64,000 nt of DNA from Trichopria drosophilae. Lineage: Eukaryota; Arthropoda; Insecta; Hymenoptera; Diapriidae. The notes under the pieces were generated by a model. That model saw only the letters and a list, made by a program, of their open reading frames with translations. It searched no databases and was not told where the DNA came from. Where the stretch lies: positions 46,102,501-46,166,500 of the forward strand of contig CM059587.1 of assembly GCA_030407085.1 (NCBI GenBank), read 5' to 3'. Positions 33,649 through 41,793 of this stretch are shown here, in pieces (positions within the stretch are counted from its first letter, which is position 1; the number at the start of each line of letters is the position of its first letter). The position numbers were made by a program, and so were the translations under genes.

Positions 33649-34161
33649 ATGGAAGTATCGTCTGTTGGAAAACATAAAAATAACAAAATTCATCTCATCG
33701 CAAGAAATCGTAAAGACAGAAATCGTGCACAAAAAGTAAACGACGGTATTTCGTGTTCTTCACCATTTGGAAAAAAATATCTCGCTTTATTACACGCTTT
33801 GTGTCATGCGGATAAACGACAACGTACAGCTTTGTTGAAAACCGCCGACAGAACACTAGTCAAATATATCTGTGAGTGTGCGCTCAATGTATTGCGTGGT
33901 GTCGTTTCTTTAAAACCGCGGGAGAAGTGTTTACTTCGAAAGCATAAAAAAATTTTACGTACACTCGTCTTTACTACGAAAAAAAACGATAAAAACAGGT
34001 CTAGACAGGTCGGTAGCGGTGGTGGTGGTGGTGATAACCGTACCTGGCAACGAAAAAGACGGATTATTTTACAAAGAGGTGGACATTGGATACCGCTTCT
34101 TCTGGCACCGGTTATCAGCGCCATTTTTTCGAAATTAATCGGCGGCAGCGGTAGTGATTAA
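33649..34161 (+). CDS. Small basic protein with hydrophobic C-terminus (core/pX-like candidate)
   Basis: 170 residues. The N-terminal two thirds are Lys/Arg-rich with a conserved-looking ICECALNVLRGVVSL helix (about 74-89). A Gly tract (GSGGGGG) is followed by RRIILQRGGHW and a hydrophobic end, IPLLLAPVISAIFSKLIGG. Proteins of this build occur between ATPase and integrase in many Polintons and adintoviruses and are thought to be minor virion or core components. QRGG/H resembles an adenain cleavage site, which would release the hydrophobic tail. The functional call is inference from family position. Confidence 0.65.
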   Translation: MEVSSVGKHKNNKIHLIARNRKDRNRAQKVNDGISCSSPFGKKYLALLHALCHADKRQRTALLKTADRTLVKYICECALNVLRGVVSLKPREKCLLRKHKKILRTLVFTTKKNDKNRSRQVGSGGGGGDNRTWQRKRRIILQRGGHWIPLLLAPVISAIFSKLIGGSGSD

Positions 34162-34175
34162 AAAACGTTGACCTT

Positions 34176-35135
34176 ATGGAGTATGCAAAGAAAATGATAC
34201 TAGTTCCCGAAAGTGAAGTACACGGGGCGAGTGAGGATAAGAGAACGGCGCAAACACCCGGCACAGCGCTATCGCGATTGGACGAGGAATTGTCTAATAT
34301 CCTACAGGGTGGAGATAATAATAAGACGTTTGATTGTGATAATATTTCCACGTTTAATATTAAAGACGGCGAGGCAGCACAGATTTTCCACGAGCGTGGT
34401 AAACTCGCTCGGTACATTCGAACGCTTCAACGATATCTTCATTTTTTCACCAAACAATTATATGATGAAAAACGAACAAACTTACAGAATGTAAAGGATA
34501 TTAGCGATATTGAAGATAGTGCTCATATCAAGAATGAGAAGAATCAGCAGCAGCAGGAACAACAACAACAACAACATAAGCCGCTAAACAGTGGACAGGA
34601 AATTTCCGGGGCTCGAAATGAAGTAACGTCCAAGGAGAAGGATATGATTCCAATTGCTAGCTCCGAAATTCTAAAAAGTATCCCTTTCTCGTATAGAGCA
34701 AAAGCTTTGAAATTACTGAACCATATACATCGCTCGAAACGTATTTCGTGGGACAATGAAGGCGTTGTAACTATCGACGGTTATGAGGTCATCGGGTCTG
34801 ACATTGTCGAGCTTGTCAACGATGCAACACGTGCGCGAAAGTCCGCACAACCAGTTGGTCGCGAAGAATTTATTCGTACTCTTCGTGCGGAACGTATCCC
34901 ACCACGTTCCATCGGCAACAAATCTTTGTGGAAGCTTGCCGCTACTCCACGATTTGGTAAAAAATCTAGAGATATTATAAACGCTGCGAGATTCCGAAAA
35001 AACTTGTCGAAAAGTGTCGTCGTCGACGACGACGACAAGGAGGGCAGTGACAGGGAGAGAGAAACAGAAAAAACGCAACAAGAACGAAAACACGATAATT
35101 CAGGACAGATGGAATGGCTGGATCTCGAATTGTAA
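34176..35135 (+). CDS. Uncharacterised Polinton late protein, 319 residues
   Basis: Starts 14 bases after the preceding stop. The N-terminus has a hydrophobic-polar MILVPE segment. A helical region (about 75-120) is followed by a Gln-rich linker and a compact conserved-looking block (IPFSYRAKALKLLNHIHRS, ISWDNEGVVTIDGYEVIGSD, VELVNDATRARKS; about residues 168-225), then PRFGKKSRDIINAARFRKN and an acidic tail. I know this block as a recurrent companion of Polinton capsid genes, but without an assigned function. Its last bases overlap the integrase start by 22 bp. Confidence 0.65.
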   Translation: MEYAKKMILVPESEVHGASEDKRTAQTPGTALSRLDEELSNILQGGDNNKTFDCDNISTFNIKDGEAAQIFHERGKLARYIRTLQRYLHFFTKQLYDEKRTNLQNVKDISDIEDSAHIKNEKNQQQQEQQQQQHKPLNSGQEISGARNEVTSKEKDMIPIASSEILKSIPFSYRAKALKLLNHIHRSKRISWDNEGVVTIDGYEVIGSDIVELVNDATRARKSAQPVGREEFIRTLRAERIPPRSIGNKSLWKLAATPRFGKKSRDIINAARFRKNLSKSVVVDDDDKEGSDRERETEKTQQERKHDNSGQMEWLDLEL

Positions 35136-36220
35136 CGGAAAACGATTTGGAGCGTATTTATTACGATCCTTCACACCCGGTAGGGTACTCGGGCGCCCGA
35201 AATATTATTCGTCTCAAAAAGTATCACGTTCCCGAGAAAAACATTCGTGAGTGGTTAAACCAGAAAGACGCCTACACTCTACACAGACCTATCAAAAGAC
35301 GTTTTCAGCGTTTAAGATATTCAGTTACAAATATTGACGACCTCTGGGAAGCCGATCTCGTAGATTTACGCTCCCTTAAAACTTACAACGACAATAAAAG
35401 TTACGTGCTTGTCGTCATAGATGTATTGAGTAAATATGTATGGGTCGAATCACTTCGAGATAAAAGTGCCCTTGAAGTTCTGGCTGGGTTTAAAAGAATT
35501 TTCGATAGAAACGATGGTCGGTTACCGGTCGTTCTTCAGACAGATCGCGGAAAGGAATTTATCGGTAAACCAGTGCAAAATTATCTACGTGAAATGGATA
35601 TTCAGTTTCGCGTTACCCGTAGCAACCCCGATGTAAAAGCCGCAATCGTCGAAAGGTTCAATCGTACACTTAAGGAGCGAATATGGCGCTATTTCACGCA
35701 TAAAAATACCAGGCGTTACGTTGATATTTTGCAAAAAATTGCCGTTGCCTATAACAATTCTTTTCACACAAGTATAAAAATGACACCGGCTTCAGTAACC
35801 TTATTCAACGCGCACATTGCACGTCAAAATATCGATTCCAGATTTCACTCGAAACGACGAAACAAATCATATAAATATGAAAAAGGTGATCACGTTCGAA
35901 TCAGTAGTGCTAAAAACGCATTCAAGAAAGGCTACGAGCGAGGTTGGAGTGAAGAAATTTTTCGTATAAAGTCTGTTTTAAAACGTCAAAATCTTTTCGT
36001 TTACGAGCTCGAAGACTTGAACGGCGACGAGATTGAGGGTTATTTTTATCCGCAAGAACTAGGGTCAGTCTCGAAAGTCCGAACCGAACAAGAATTTAAA
36101 ATTGAGCGTGTGATTCGTTCTAAAGGTCAAGGTGTGAAGAAACAATACTTTGTTAGTTGGGTCGGTTATCCCGAAGAATTCAATTCGTGGATCCCCGCCG
36201 CGAGTTTAAATAGTCTTTAA
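35114..36220 (+). CDS. INT: Retroviral-type integrase (DDE, RNase H fold) with C-terminal chromodomain
   Basis: 368 residues. The catalytic triad is D81 (EADLVDL), D144 (LQTDRGKEF) and E180 (AAIVERFNRT), giving the classic D,D-35-E spacing. An N-terminal helical region precedes it and an SH3-like stretch follows (YKYEKGDHVRIS, FKKGYERGWSEEIFRI). The last 45 residues form a chromodomain (EFKIERVIRSK, FVSWVGYPEEFNSWIP), which in related elements steers insertion to modified chromatin. It inserts the element and creates the 6-bp duplication seen at the ends. The frame is intact, overlaps the upstream gene by 22 bp and is separated from the capsid gene by a single base. Confidence 0.96.
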   Translation: MAGSRIVTENDLERIYYDPSHPVGYSGARNIIRLKKYHVPEKNIREWLNQKDAYTLHRPIKRRFQRLRYSVTNIDDLWEADLVDLRSLKTYNDNKSYVLVVIDVLSKYVWVESLRDKSALEVLAGFKRIFDRNDGRLPVVLQTDRGKEFIGKPVQNYLREMDIQFRVTRSNPDVKAAIVERFNRTLKERIWRYFTHKNTRRYVDILQKIAVAYNNSFHTSIKMTPASVTLFNAHIARQNIDSRFHSKRRNKSYKYEKGDHVRISSAKNAFKKGYERGWSEEIFRIKSVLKRQNLFVYELEDLNGDEIEGYFYPQELGSVSKVRTEQEFKIERVIRSKGQGVKKQYFVSWVGYPEEFNSWIPAASLNSL

Positions 36221-36221
36221 A

Positions 36222-37067
36222 ATGCACCATTCGCAAATGGAAGAATTTTTTGTAGTTTTACCCAGCAACAGTAGCATGAAATATTTTCCCGATAATACAA
36301 CAACAAGATTCACGACAGTTCTTCCCAAGGAAATTGAATTAACGGGAAACTGGTTAGTTGGATTATCAGAAATTCACGTACCTTACAGTGTTGTACATAT
36401 AAGACGTAATAATAATTCATTCACATTTGGAAGCTTGGAGATTGGGGCCGATGGACTGCAAGTTATCGATACAACCAGTGCTAATATTTCCGAAGGTTAT
36501 TACAATAGTGTATCTGATTTTGTAGACGGAATCAACGATCGTCTAAAAGTTTTCTACGACCAATTTTCAGACGGAGTACACTTACAATTCAATTATGCAA
36601 ATACACGCGGGGGCATCGTTTCTTCGTTTTGTACGCAAAAAGATTGTAAAAAATCACATTACTTTCTTTTTCCCAGTTCGGTAAATAGGATTCTCGGACT
36701 TCCCGATGTAGCGAACATTACTCCTGAAAAGGGGGAAGAAGCTGATAAGAAAAATCGAATACATCGCTACTACCCTGCTAGTTTGTCCCGTGCAATCCCC
36801 GATCAGTTATTTGTCTACACCGATATTTGTGAACCGAACATTGTCGGTGATTCGCAAGTGACTTTATTGCGAATTGTCAATATCGGTGGAAAAAATTATA
36901 ATTACGGCGAAACTGTGGTAAGGCATTTTTCACCGCCCAATTACATTCCTCTTTTGTCGAAAAGATTTCGCGAAATTACAATAGATATAAGAGACCACGC
37001 AGGTTTACCAATACCATTCGAGTACGGAACGTTGATCGTCACTCTTCATTTTAAAAGACAATATTGA
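36222..37067 (+). CDS. mCP: Minor capsid protein (penton-like single jelly roll)
   Basis: 281 residues from ATG 36,222. The N-terminal half starts FFVVLPSNSSMKYFPDNTT and continues NWLVGLSEIHVP. The C-terminal half has LLRIVNIGGKNYNYG, VRHFSPPNYIPLL and REITIDIRDHAGLPIPFEYG, the pattern of Polinton penton proteins that occupy the capsid vertices. Length and position (between integrase and major capsid) are typical. The frame is intact. It is a virion structural protein; assembly of virions by this copy is not shown. Confidence 0.85.
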   Translation: MHHSQMEEFFVVLPSNSSMKYFPDNTTTRFTTVLPKEIELTGNWLVGLSEIHVPYSVVHIRRNNNSFTFGSLEIGADGLQVIDTTSANISEGYYNSVSDFVDGINDRLKVFYDQFSDGVHLQFNYANTRGGIVSSFCTQKDCKKSHYFLFPSSVNRILGLPDVANITPEKGEEADKKNRIHRYYPASLSRAIPDQLFVYTDICEPNIVGDSQVTLLRIVNIGGKNYNYGETVVRHFSPPNYIPLLSKRFREITIDIRDHAGLPIPFEYGTLIVTLHFKRQY

Positions 37068-37078
37068 ATGGGTCTACA

Positions 37079-37717
37079 ATGTTGAATCATTACATAACAT
37101 ACTACGACGAACAGGCTGGTAATGGTCTTGGTGGTGGTGGTGCAAACTTGTTCGGTAGAGGTCGACAAATTCGAAACGTTTATGTCGGGTCTTTGGATCA
37201 GCGCGGTCATGGAATTGGAAGTTTTCTCGGAGGATTGTTTAGACGCATATTACCGTTATTAGGTAAAGGCGCTGCTGCAGTTGGTAAAGAGGCCTTACGT
37301 GCTGGAATAAATGTAATCGAAGATGTCGGCGAGAAGAAAGTTTCATTCAAGGAATCGTTAAGAAATCGTGCAAAGGAATCTGGAAAAAACCTCACAGATA
37401 GAGCAAGAGAGAAACTTTCAAAAATTATGTCTGGTTCGGGATATAAAAGTTTATCAAAAATAGATCCTTCTCAGTATTCATCTGGTAATACGTTAGTGCA
37501 TGTCACACAGCGGCGTCGTCGCAGCACCCATAAATTACGCAAAACCAAATCGGGGCGTGTTTCGAAACGAAAGATAAATAGAGTGCGAGGGAAAACCAAA
37601 AAGAAGAGGAAGAAGCCGTTAAAGAAGAAGAAGAAAACTCAGAAGAGAAGGAAGACAAATAACGGAAAGTGTAGAAAGCGAAAACGTAATACTGATTCGA
37701 ACGACATATTTAGATAA
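37079..37717 (+). CDS. pVI-like / basic minor virion protein
   Basis: 212 residues from ATG 37,079. A six-codon ATG frame at 37,068-37,085 overlaps the start and may limit initiation. The N-terminal part has a Gly-rich stretch (GNGLGGGGANLFG), an amphipathic segment (IGSFLGGLFRRILPLLGKGA) and an alanine-rich helix, as in adenovirus pVI, which links hexon to the core and carries protease cleavage sites. NGLGG/G and SFLGG/L fit adenain-type sites. The last about 60 residues are almost entirely Lys/Arg/Ser/Thr, probably DNA-binding. The pVI comparison is by architecture and position. Confidence 0.7.
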   Translation: MLNHYITYYDEQAGNGLGGGGANLFGRGRQIRNVYVGSLDQRGHGIGSFLGGLFRRILPLLGKGAAAVGKEALRAGINVIEDVGEKKVSFKESLRNRAKESGKNLTDRAREKLSKIMSGSGYKSLSKIDPSQYSSGNTLVHVTQRRRRSTHKLRKTKSGRVSKRKINRVRGKTKKKRKKPLKKKKKTQKRRKTNNGKCRKRKRNTDSNDIFR

Positions 37718-37728
37718 AAATAGAAATA

Positions 37729-39045
37729 ATGTCTTTCCTCCATTCACACTCGTGCGAGTGCATGAAATCCGAGCTTGACCTCTTCACGCTACCCCCGACA
37801 CAAACGACGATCGAGAGCTCGCACTGGGTACACTACAAACCTGTATCTTCCTTAACAGATGACTCACCGATAGAATTTGTTGTACCAGGTCATGGCGAAG
37901 AGTACATTGACCTTGCGCATACGATGATTAGTCTGAAAGCTCGTATTCAACCAAACGATGCAGAAGACAACGCTAAAGTTGCACCTGTGAATAACTTTTT
38001 GCATTCAATGTTTAACCAGGTAGATGTGTTCTTTAACCAAAAACTTGTATCACCACCTAATAATACCTACGCCTACCGATCGTACATTGAGACATTATTG
38101 AATTACGGTCCAGCGGCGAAGGCTTCACACTTAACTTCGACACTTTGGTATAAAGACACTGGGGCTCATATGGATTCGTTACCCTCAAGTGCGAATAATG
38201 TTGGACTAACTAAGCGTAAAAAATACACTGAAAATTCTCAAACAGTGGATCTCATCGGACATTTGCACTGCGATATTTTCAATCAGGATAAATTCATGCT
38301 AAACGGTGTCGAAATACGCTTGCGTCTCGTCCGCTCTAAAGATTCGTTTACTCTCATAGACGAATCGGCAGATGGGAAATTTTCAGTAAATATCAGCGAT
38401 ATTACATTACTAGTGCGTCGAGCCAAGATAAACCCAGGTATACTTCTCGCACATGCAAAAACCTTGTCAAATACTACAGCGAAATATCCTCTCACCAGGG
38501 TCGAGGTCAAATCGTTTGCACTGCACAGCGGAGTACTCGGAGATACACTTGATAACGTTATTCTCGGACAGTTACCGAAAAGGGTGGTTATCGGTTTTGT
38601 TGACAATAAAGCTTTTAACGGCGATCGTCGACTTAATCCATTCAATTTTAAAAATTATGGTATTAACTTTTTATCGTTATACGTCGACGGCACACAAATC
38701 CCTAGCAAACCACTACAGCCAAATTTCAAAACAAATTCACAGCTATTCGTGGAGTCGTATCACACGCTGTTTTCAGGCACAGGTATTCATTTCATGAACG
38801 AGGGGAACGAAATCTCGAGGGATGAATTTGCAAACGGCTATTGTCTGTTTGTTTTTGATCTAACGTCTGATCTTTCTGCAAGTTGCGCTACTCATTGGAA
38901 CCTCGTAAAGAACGGTTGCTTACGTATAGAGGTACGCTTCGATTCCGCTCTTGAAAATACTGTAAATTGTATAGTCTACGCAGAATACGATAATGTTTTA
39001 GAAATTGACTCTTCTCGTCAGATTATTACCGATTACAATGCCTAA
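37729..39045 (+). CDS. MCP: Major capsid protein (double jelly roll)
   Basis: 438 residues from ATG 37,729. The N-terminus (FTLPPTQTTIESSHWVHYKP, then PIEFVVPGHGEEYIDLAHT) is characteristic of Polinton hexon-like proteins. A long beta-rich body follows, with NFLHSMFNQVDVFFNQKLV and the second-barrel text SQLFVESYHTLFSG and GYCLFVFDLT. It forms the pseudohexameric capsid lattice. The frame is unbroken. Its stop overlaps the next start by 8 bp (39,038-39,045), so the two are tightly coupled. Confidence 0.92.
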   Translation: MSFLHSHSCECMKSELDLFTLPPTQTTIESSHWVHYKPVSSLTDDSPIEFVVPGHGEEYIDLAHTMISLKARIQPNDAEDNAKVAPVNNFLHSMFNQVDVFFNQKLVSPPNNTYAYRSYIETLLNYGPAAKASHLTSTLWYKDTGAHMDSLPSSANNVGLTKRKKYTENSQTVDLIGHLHCDIFNQDKFMLNGVEIRLRLVRSKDSFTLIDESADGKFSVNISDITLLVRRAKINPGILLAHAKTLSNTTAKYPLTRVEVKSFALHSGVLGDTLDNVILGQLPKRVVIGFVDNKAFNGDRRLNPFNFKNYGINFLSLYVDGTQIPSKPLQPNFKTNSQLFVESYHTLFSGTGIHFMNEGNEISRDEFANGYCLFVFDLTSDLSASCATHWNLVKNGCLRIEVRFDSALENTVNCIVYAEYDNVLEIDSSRQIITDYNA

Positions 39046-39608
39046 ATTCGTAAAAGAGGGGACTCCGTCTCGCTTAAAAGGATCAAACCGATCGTATTTT
39101 GACATCAGTTGCACGATCCGAGTTGAGTATCACGGTACAAGTATGGAGTTTATCGTCGACGTTCAAGGTTTTTTAAATAAAAGGCACAATTTTATTCCGA
39201 AAGAGATTGCTGTCACTTGTATAGAAAAAAACTACATTGGCCATTGGATTCTACGATCGAACGATAATTTCTCCGAATTACCTGCAAATTCGCGAAAGAC
39301 AAATTCATACCTCTCCGAGCATCATCACGGGATCGAGTGGTTCGACGGTGAATCAGACACGTGTAAAGTATTTCACACACTTCAAGAAATCACGCGTCAT
39401 GCCAGTCGCATTTACGTCCGCGGATATCAAAAAAAAAAAATTACTGGAGAAAATTATTATGAGACCTTTCATAAATTTAGAAGAAAACCCGGACGCGCCA
39501 ACATTCACCGAAATTCGCTCGAATGAAACGTTCTGTATTTATCACGGAATCAGAGTGTCTGACAAATACTCGTGCGCCCTGAATAATGCTGTCAACTTAC
39601 GAGGATAG
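39038..39608 (+). CDS. Conserved Polinton/insect protein with VDVQGF motif, frame broken in an A12 run
   Basis: Starts at ATG 39,038 inside the MCP stop region. The first part (FIVDVQGFLNKRHNFIPKEIAV, HHHGIEWFDG, RIYVRGYQ) reads to a run of twelve A (39,429-39,440). The text that belongs to the family (FINLEENPD, CALNNAVNL) continues in another frame to the TAG at 39,606. This protein type recurs next to capsid genes and as free-standing copies in insect genomes. The VDVQGF strand and later acidic positions suggest an RNase H-like or 3'-5' exonuclease fold, but I cannot prove it. Homopolymer slippage or an assembly error explains the break. Confidence 0.65.
39429..39440. repeat. Run of 12 A at a frame break
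   Basis: Homopolymer within the VDVQGF gene; the coding frame differs on its two sides. Confidence 0.9.
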
Positions 39609-39816
39609 CTAATTTCGCGCAAATCCGCTTCTAACAACAACAACAACAACAACATCAGCAACAACATCATCGACAACAACAGCGACAAAAATAAAAGTGA
39701 AGATTGGGGTTCGTCGCCTTCGATGTCGTCCTCGTCGTTATTGTGTGTTTCTACAGAAACTAGTTTCAGTTTCGCAACCGGCGATTGCAGTTCGAAGGCG
39801 CCAAACAAAATCGCCA
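39609..39816. other. Spacer with CAA/ACA repeats before the protease
   Basis: A run of about six CAA/ACA triplets at 39,634-39,690 and degenerate copies of it. The protease frame is open from 39,697, but the low-complexity Arg-rich text before ATG 39,817 does not look conserved. Confidence 0.5.
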
Positions 39817-40374
39817 ATGAATTCGAAACAACTGTTACGATCCCTTCGATACATCCAAGGGCATACGAAAGGCGTCTATCCGGCAGATCTGATTCCTCTG
39901 GTGTGGACGAAACCTGCGGCAATAATCGCTAACACGGACGATAAAACAAAACCAGGCTCGCACTGGGTAGCATTTTATGTCGACGAATTTTCTAATGGGA
40001 TCTTCTTTGACAGCTATGGATCGCCTCCATTCATCACGCATCATATTCGCCGCCTCCGACGCAATTGTAAGACAATCCGATGGAGCGACAAGTGTCTTCA
40101 GAGCGTTACTTCTTCTGTGTGCGGTCAATATTGCCTTATGTTTTTATATACTATGTCTAACGGTTATAGTTTATATGATTTTCACCAGAATTTCTCTACT
40201 GACACTAGAAAAAACGATTACCTTGTGAACAAGTGGTACGATCAATTTTTGAGAAAATATCAATATTCTACCAATACTAAAAATGAAACATGTACTAATT
40301 ATCCGCTTAATTATGGCGGACAATATAATAACAAATGTATCCAATCTTGTACGTTTAAAATGTGCTATGTTTGA
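39817..40374 (+). CDS. PRO: Adenain-like cysteine protease (virion maturation protease)
   Basis: Start at ATG 39,817 (MNSKQLLRSL). The triad in adenain order is His 49 (GSHWVAFYVD), Asp 65 (GIFFDSYGSP) and Cys 102 (SSVCGQYCLMFL), and the oxyanion Gln is expected near residue 95. The C-terminus has YDFHQNFSTDTRKND and a Cys-rich end. The family processes capsid and core precursors; candidate GG-type sites are present in the two small late proteins of this element. It is the last gene of the plus-strand block. The frame is intact. Confidence 0.9.
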   Translation: MNSKQLLRSLRYIQGHTKGVYPADLIPLVWTKPAAIIANTDDKTKPGSHWVAFYVDEFSNGIFFDSYGSPPFITHHIRRLRRNCKTIRWSDKCLQSVTSSVCGQYCLMFLYTMSNGYSLYDFHQNFSTDTRKNDYLVNKWYDQFLRKYQYSTNTKNETCTNYPLNYGGQYNNKCIQSCTFKMCYV

Positions 40375-40548
40375 ATAAAATGTGTTTTTAACAAATCTAA
40401 TGTTTTCTTATTTTACCTTTGTCAAATCTTCCCTTCGTATTTTCAGCAGATTTCTAAGAAACTATTATAATAAAGTAGTTGTTTAGAGGGATTCCAGATT
40501 CTGCATGTATTAGTTTGTATGCTATGATTTCCAGCTTACTTCTAGAAG
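40375..40548. other. Spacer between protease and right terminal repeat
   Basis: AATAAAATG right after the protease stop (40,373-40,381) is a likely poly(A) signal for the late transcript. No gene. Confidence 0.5.
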
Positions 40549-41624
40549 CTTATCTCCCCTTCGCCTTCAAGATTTTCCTAGAAAACTAGGTCACTCGAAT
40601 ATAAACACCACGTGTGCTTTTTAAACGTCGTAGGAAATTACAGTCTCTCGGTTTCGACTTACAAGCGGACTGACACGTGCGCAACAAGTATATAAAGGTC
40701 ATCGGCGTTATGTATTGGTAAATCTTAATAAATAATAATGAGGAGTGGGGGCTGAATCATCATAAGAAGCCAAACACGAAAACTAACAAATAGTCGTCGA
40801 AAGGTCGTTGAACCATGACCTACCTCACGTTCCGGCCAAAGGTACCCCGTACGTTTTTGTATACGTCAGAATATTGACAAAGCGAACGAGATGGTGGTAG
40901 TGTTATTTACGACCATAAATTGATAGGTATCTGGCTTTAATTACCCAATTAACATTATTTAGTGACATTTATATTATTTGTTTTGGCATTAATTACCCAT
41001 TAATAACCATTAACACCTCTTTATGAGTTCATCAACCCTGACCTATCTCAAGATTCGTCTGCCGGCCACGCGTAGCGGCCAGAGTTACCCCGTACGTTTT
41101 TGTTTACGTTAGTCTATTGACAAACCGTACAAGGCGGGAGTAGTGTTATTTACGATCATAAATTGTTACGTATCTGGCGTTAATCACTCAATTATCATTA
41201 TTTATTGACATTTTTATTATTTGTTTTGACATTAATTAACCATTAATAACCATTAACACCTCTTTATAAGGTCATTAACCCTGACCTATCTCAATATTCG
41301 TCTGCCAGCCACGCGTAGCGGCCAAAGGTACCCCGTACGTTTTTGTTTACGTCAGACTACTGACCTACTTCAAAAGACGGCTACAGGGATATTTACGGTC
41401 ATAAATTATTTTTTTCTGACACTAATTACCAAATTAACATTATTTATTGACGTTTTTATTGCTTGTTTTGACATTAATTACCCATTAATAACCATTATCA
41501 CCTCTTTATGAGGTCATTAACCCCTGACCTAGCCCAAGGCGCGCGTGCCGTCTGGCGCCAGACCTACCTCAAGGTGGAGGAGTGGGGGGTGTTTACGTCT
41601 GGCTATCGGTACCCCTATACTACT
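40549..41624 (-). repeat. Polinton right terminal inverted repeat
   Basis: Inverted match to 23,152-24,141, about 1,076 bp including small indels. It carries the same set of about 243-bp tandem units in reverse. Terminal bases are identical to the left end for well over 25 bp; the inner 100 bp are more diverged. Confidence 0.93.
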
Positions 41625-41630
41625 GCTGTA

Positions 41631-41793
41631 CATGTTAATCATTTTTTTTTTGGAGGCGTAAGTAGGTGTACTTGTTTTGTTTAAGTATATAATTTTACAA
41701 ATATTTTGTATATTTCTTGAAACGTTACTGTAGTACATATATAATGAAAAAGATTATATTTTTGTAATTAGAATATTTAAATTATATTAAAAG
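41631..41793. other. Right flank of the Polinton
   Basis: AT-rich, no gene. It begins right after the GCTGTA duplication at 41,625-41,630. Confidence 0.5.

Larger units (their letters stand above)
23152..41624. mobile_element. Complete Polinton/Maverick (polintovirus-like) element
   Basis: The element begins AGTAGTATAGGGGTACCG at 23,152 and ends with the exact complement at 41,624. A perfect 6-bp target duplication, GCTGTA, flanks it (23,146-23,151 and 41,625-41,630). Length is 18,473 bp, normal for Polintons. It has terminal inverted repeats of about 1 kb and all hallmark genes: protein-primed polymerase B, integrase, FtsK/HerA-type ATPase, adenain-like protease, double-jelly-roll major capsid and penton-like minor capsid. 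The polymerase and one unknown gene are on the minus strand, the rest on the plus strand, diverging from about 30.0-30.9 kb. AG termini and 6-bp duplications are diagnostic of the family. Gene GC content is visibly higher than the flanks. Only two simple-sequence frame breaks were noticed. Confidence 0.97.
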
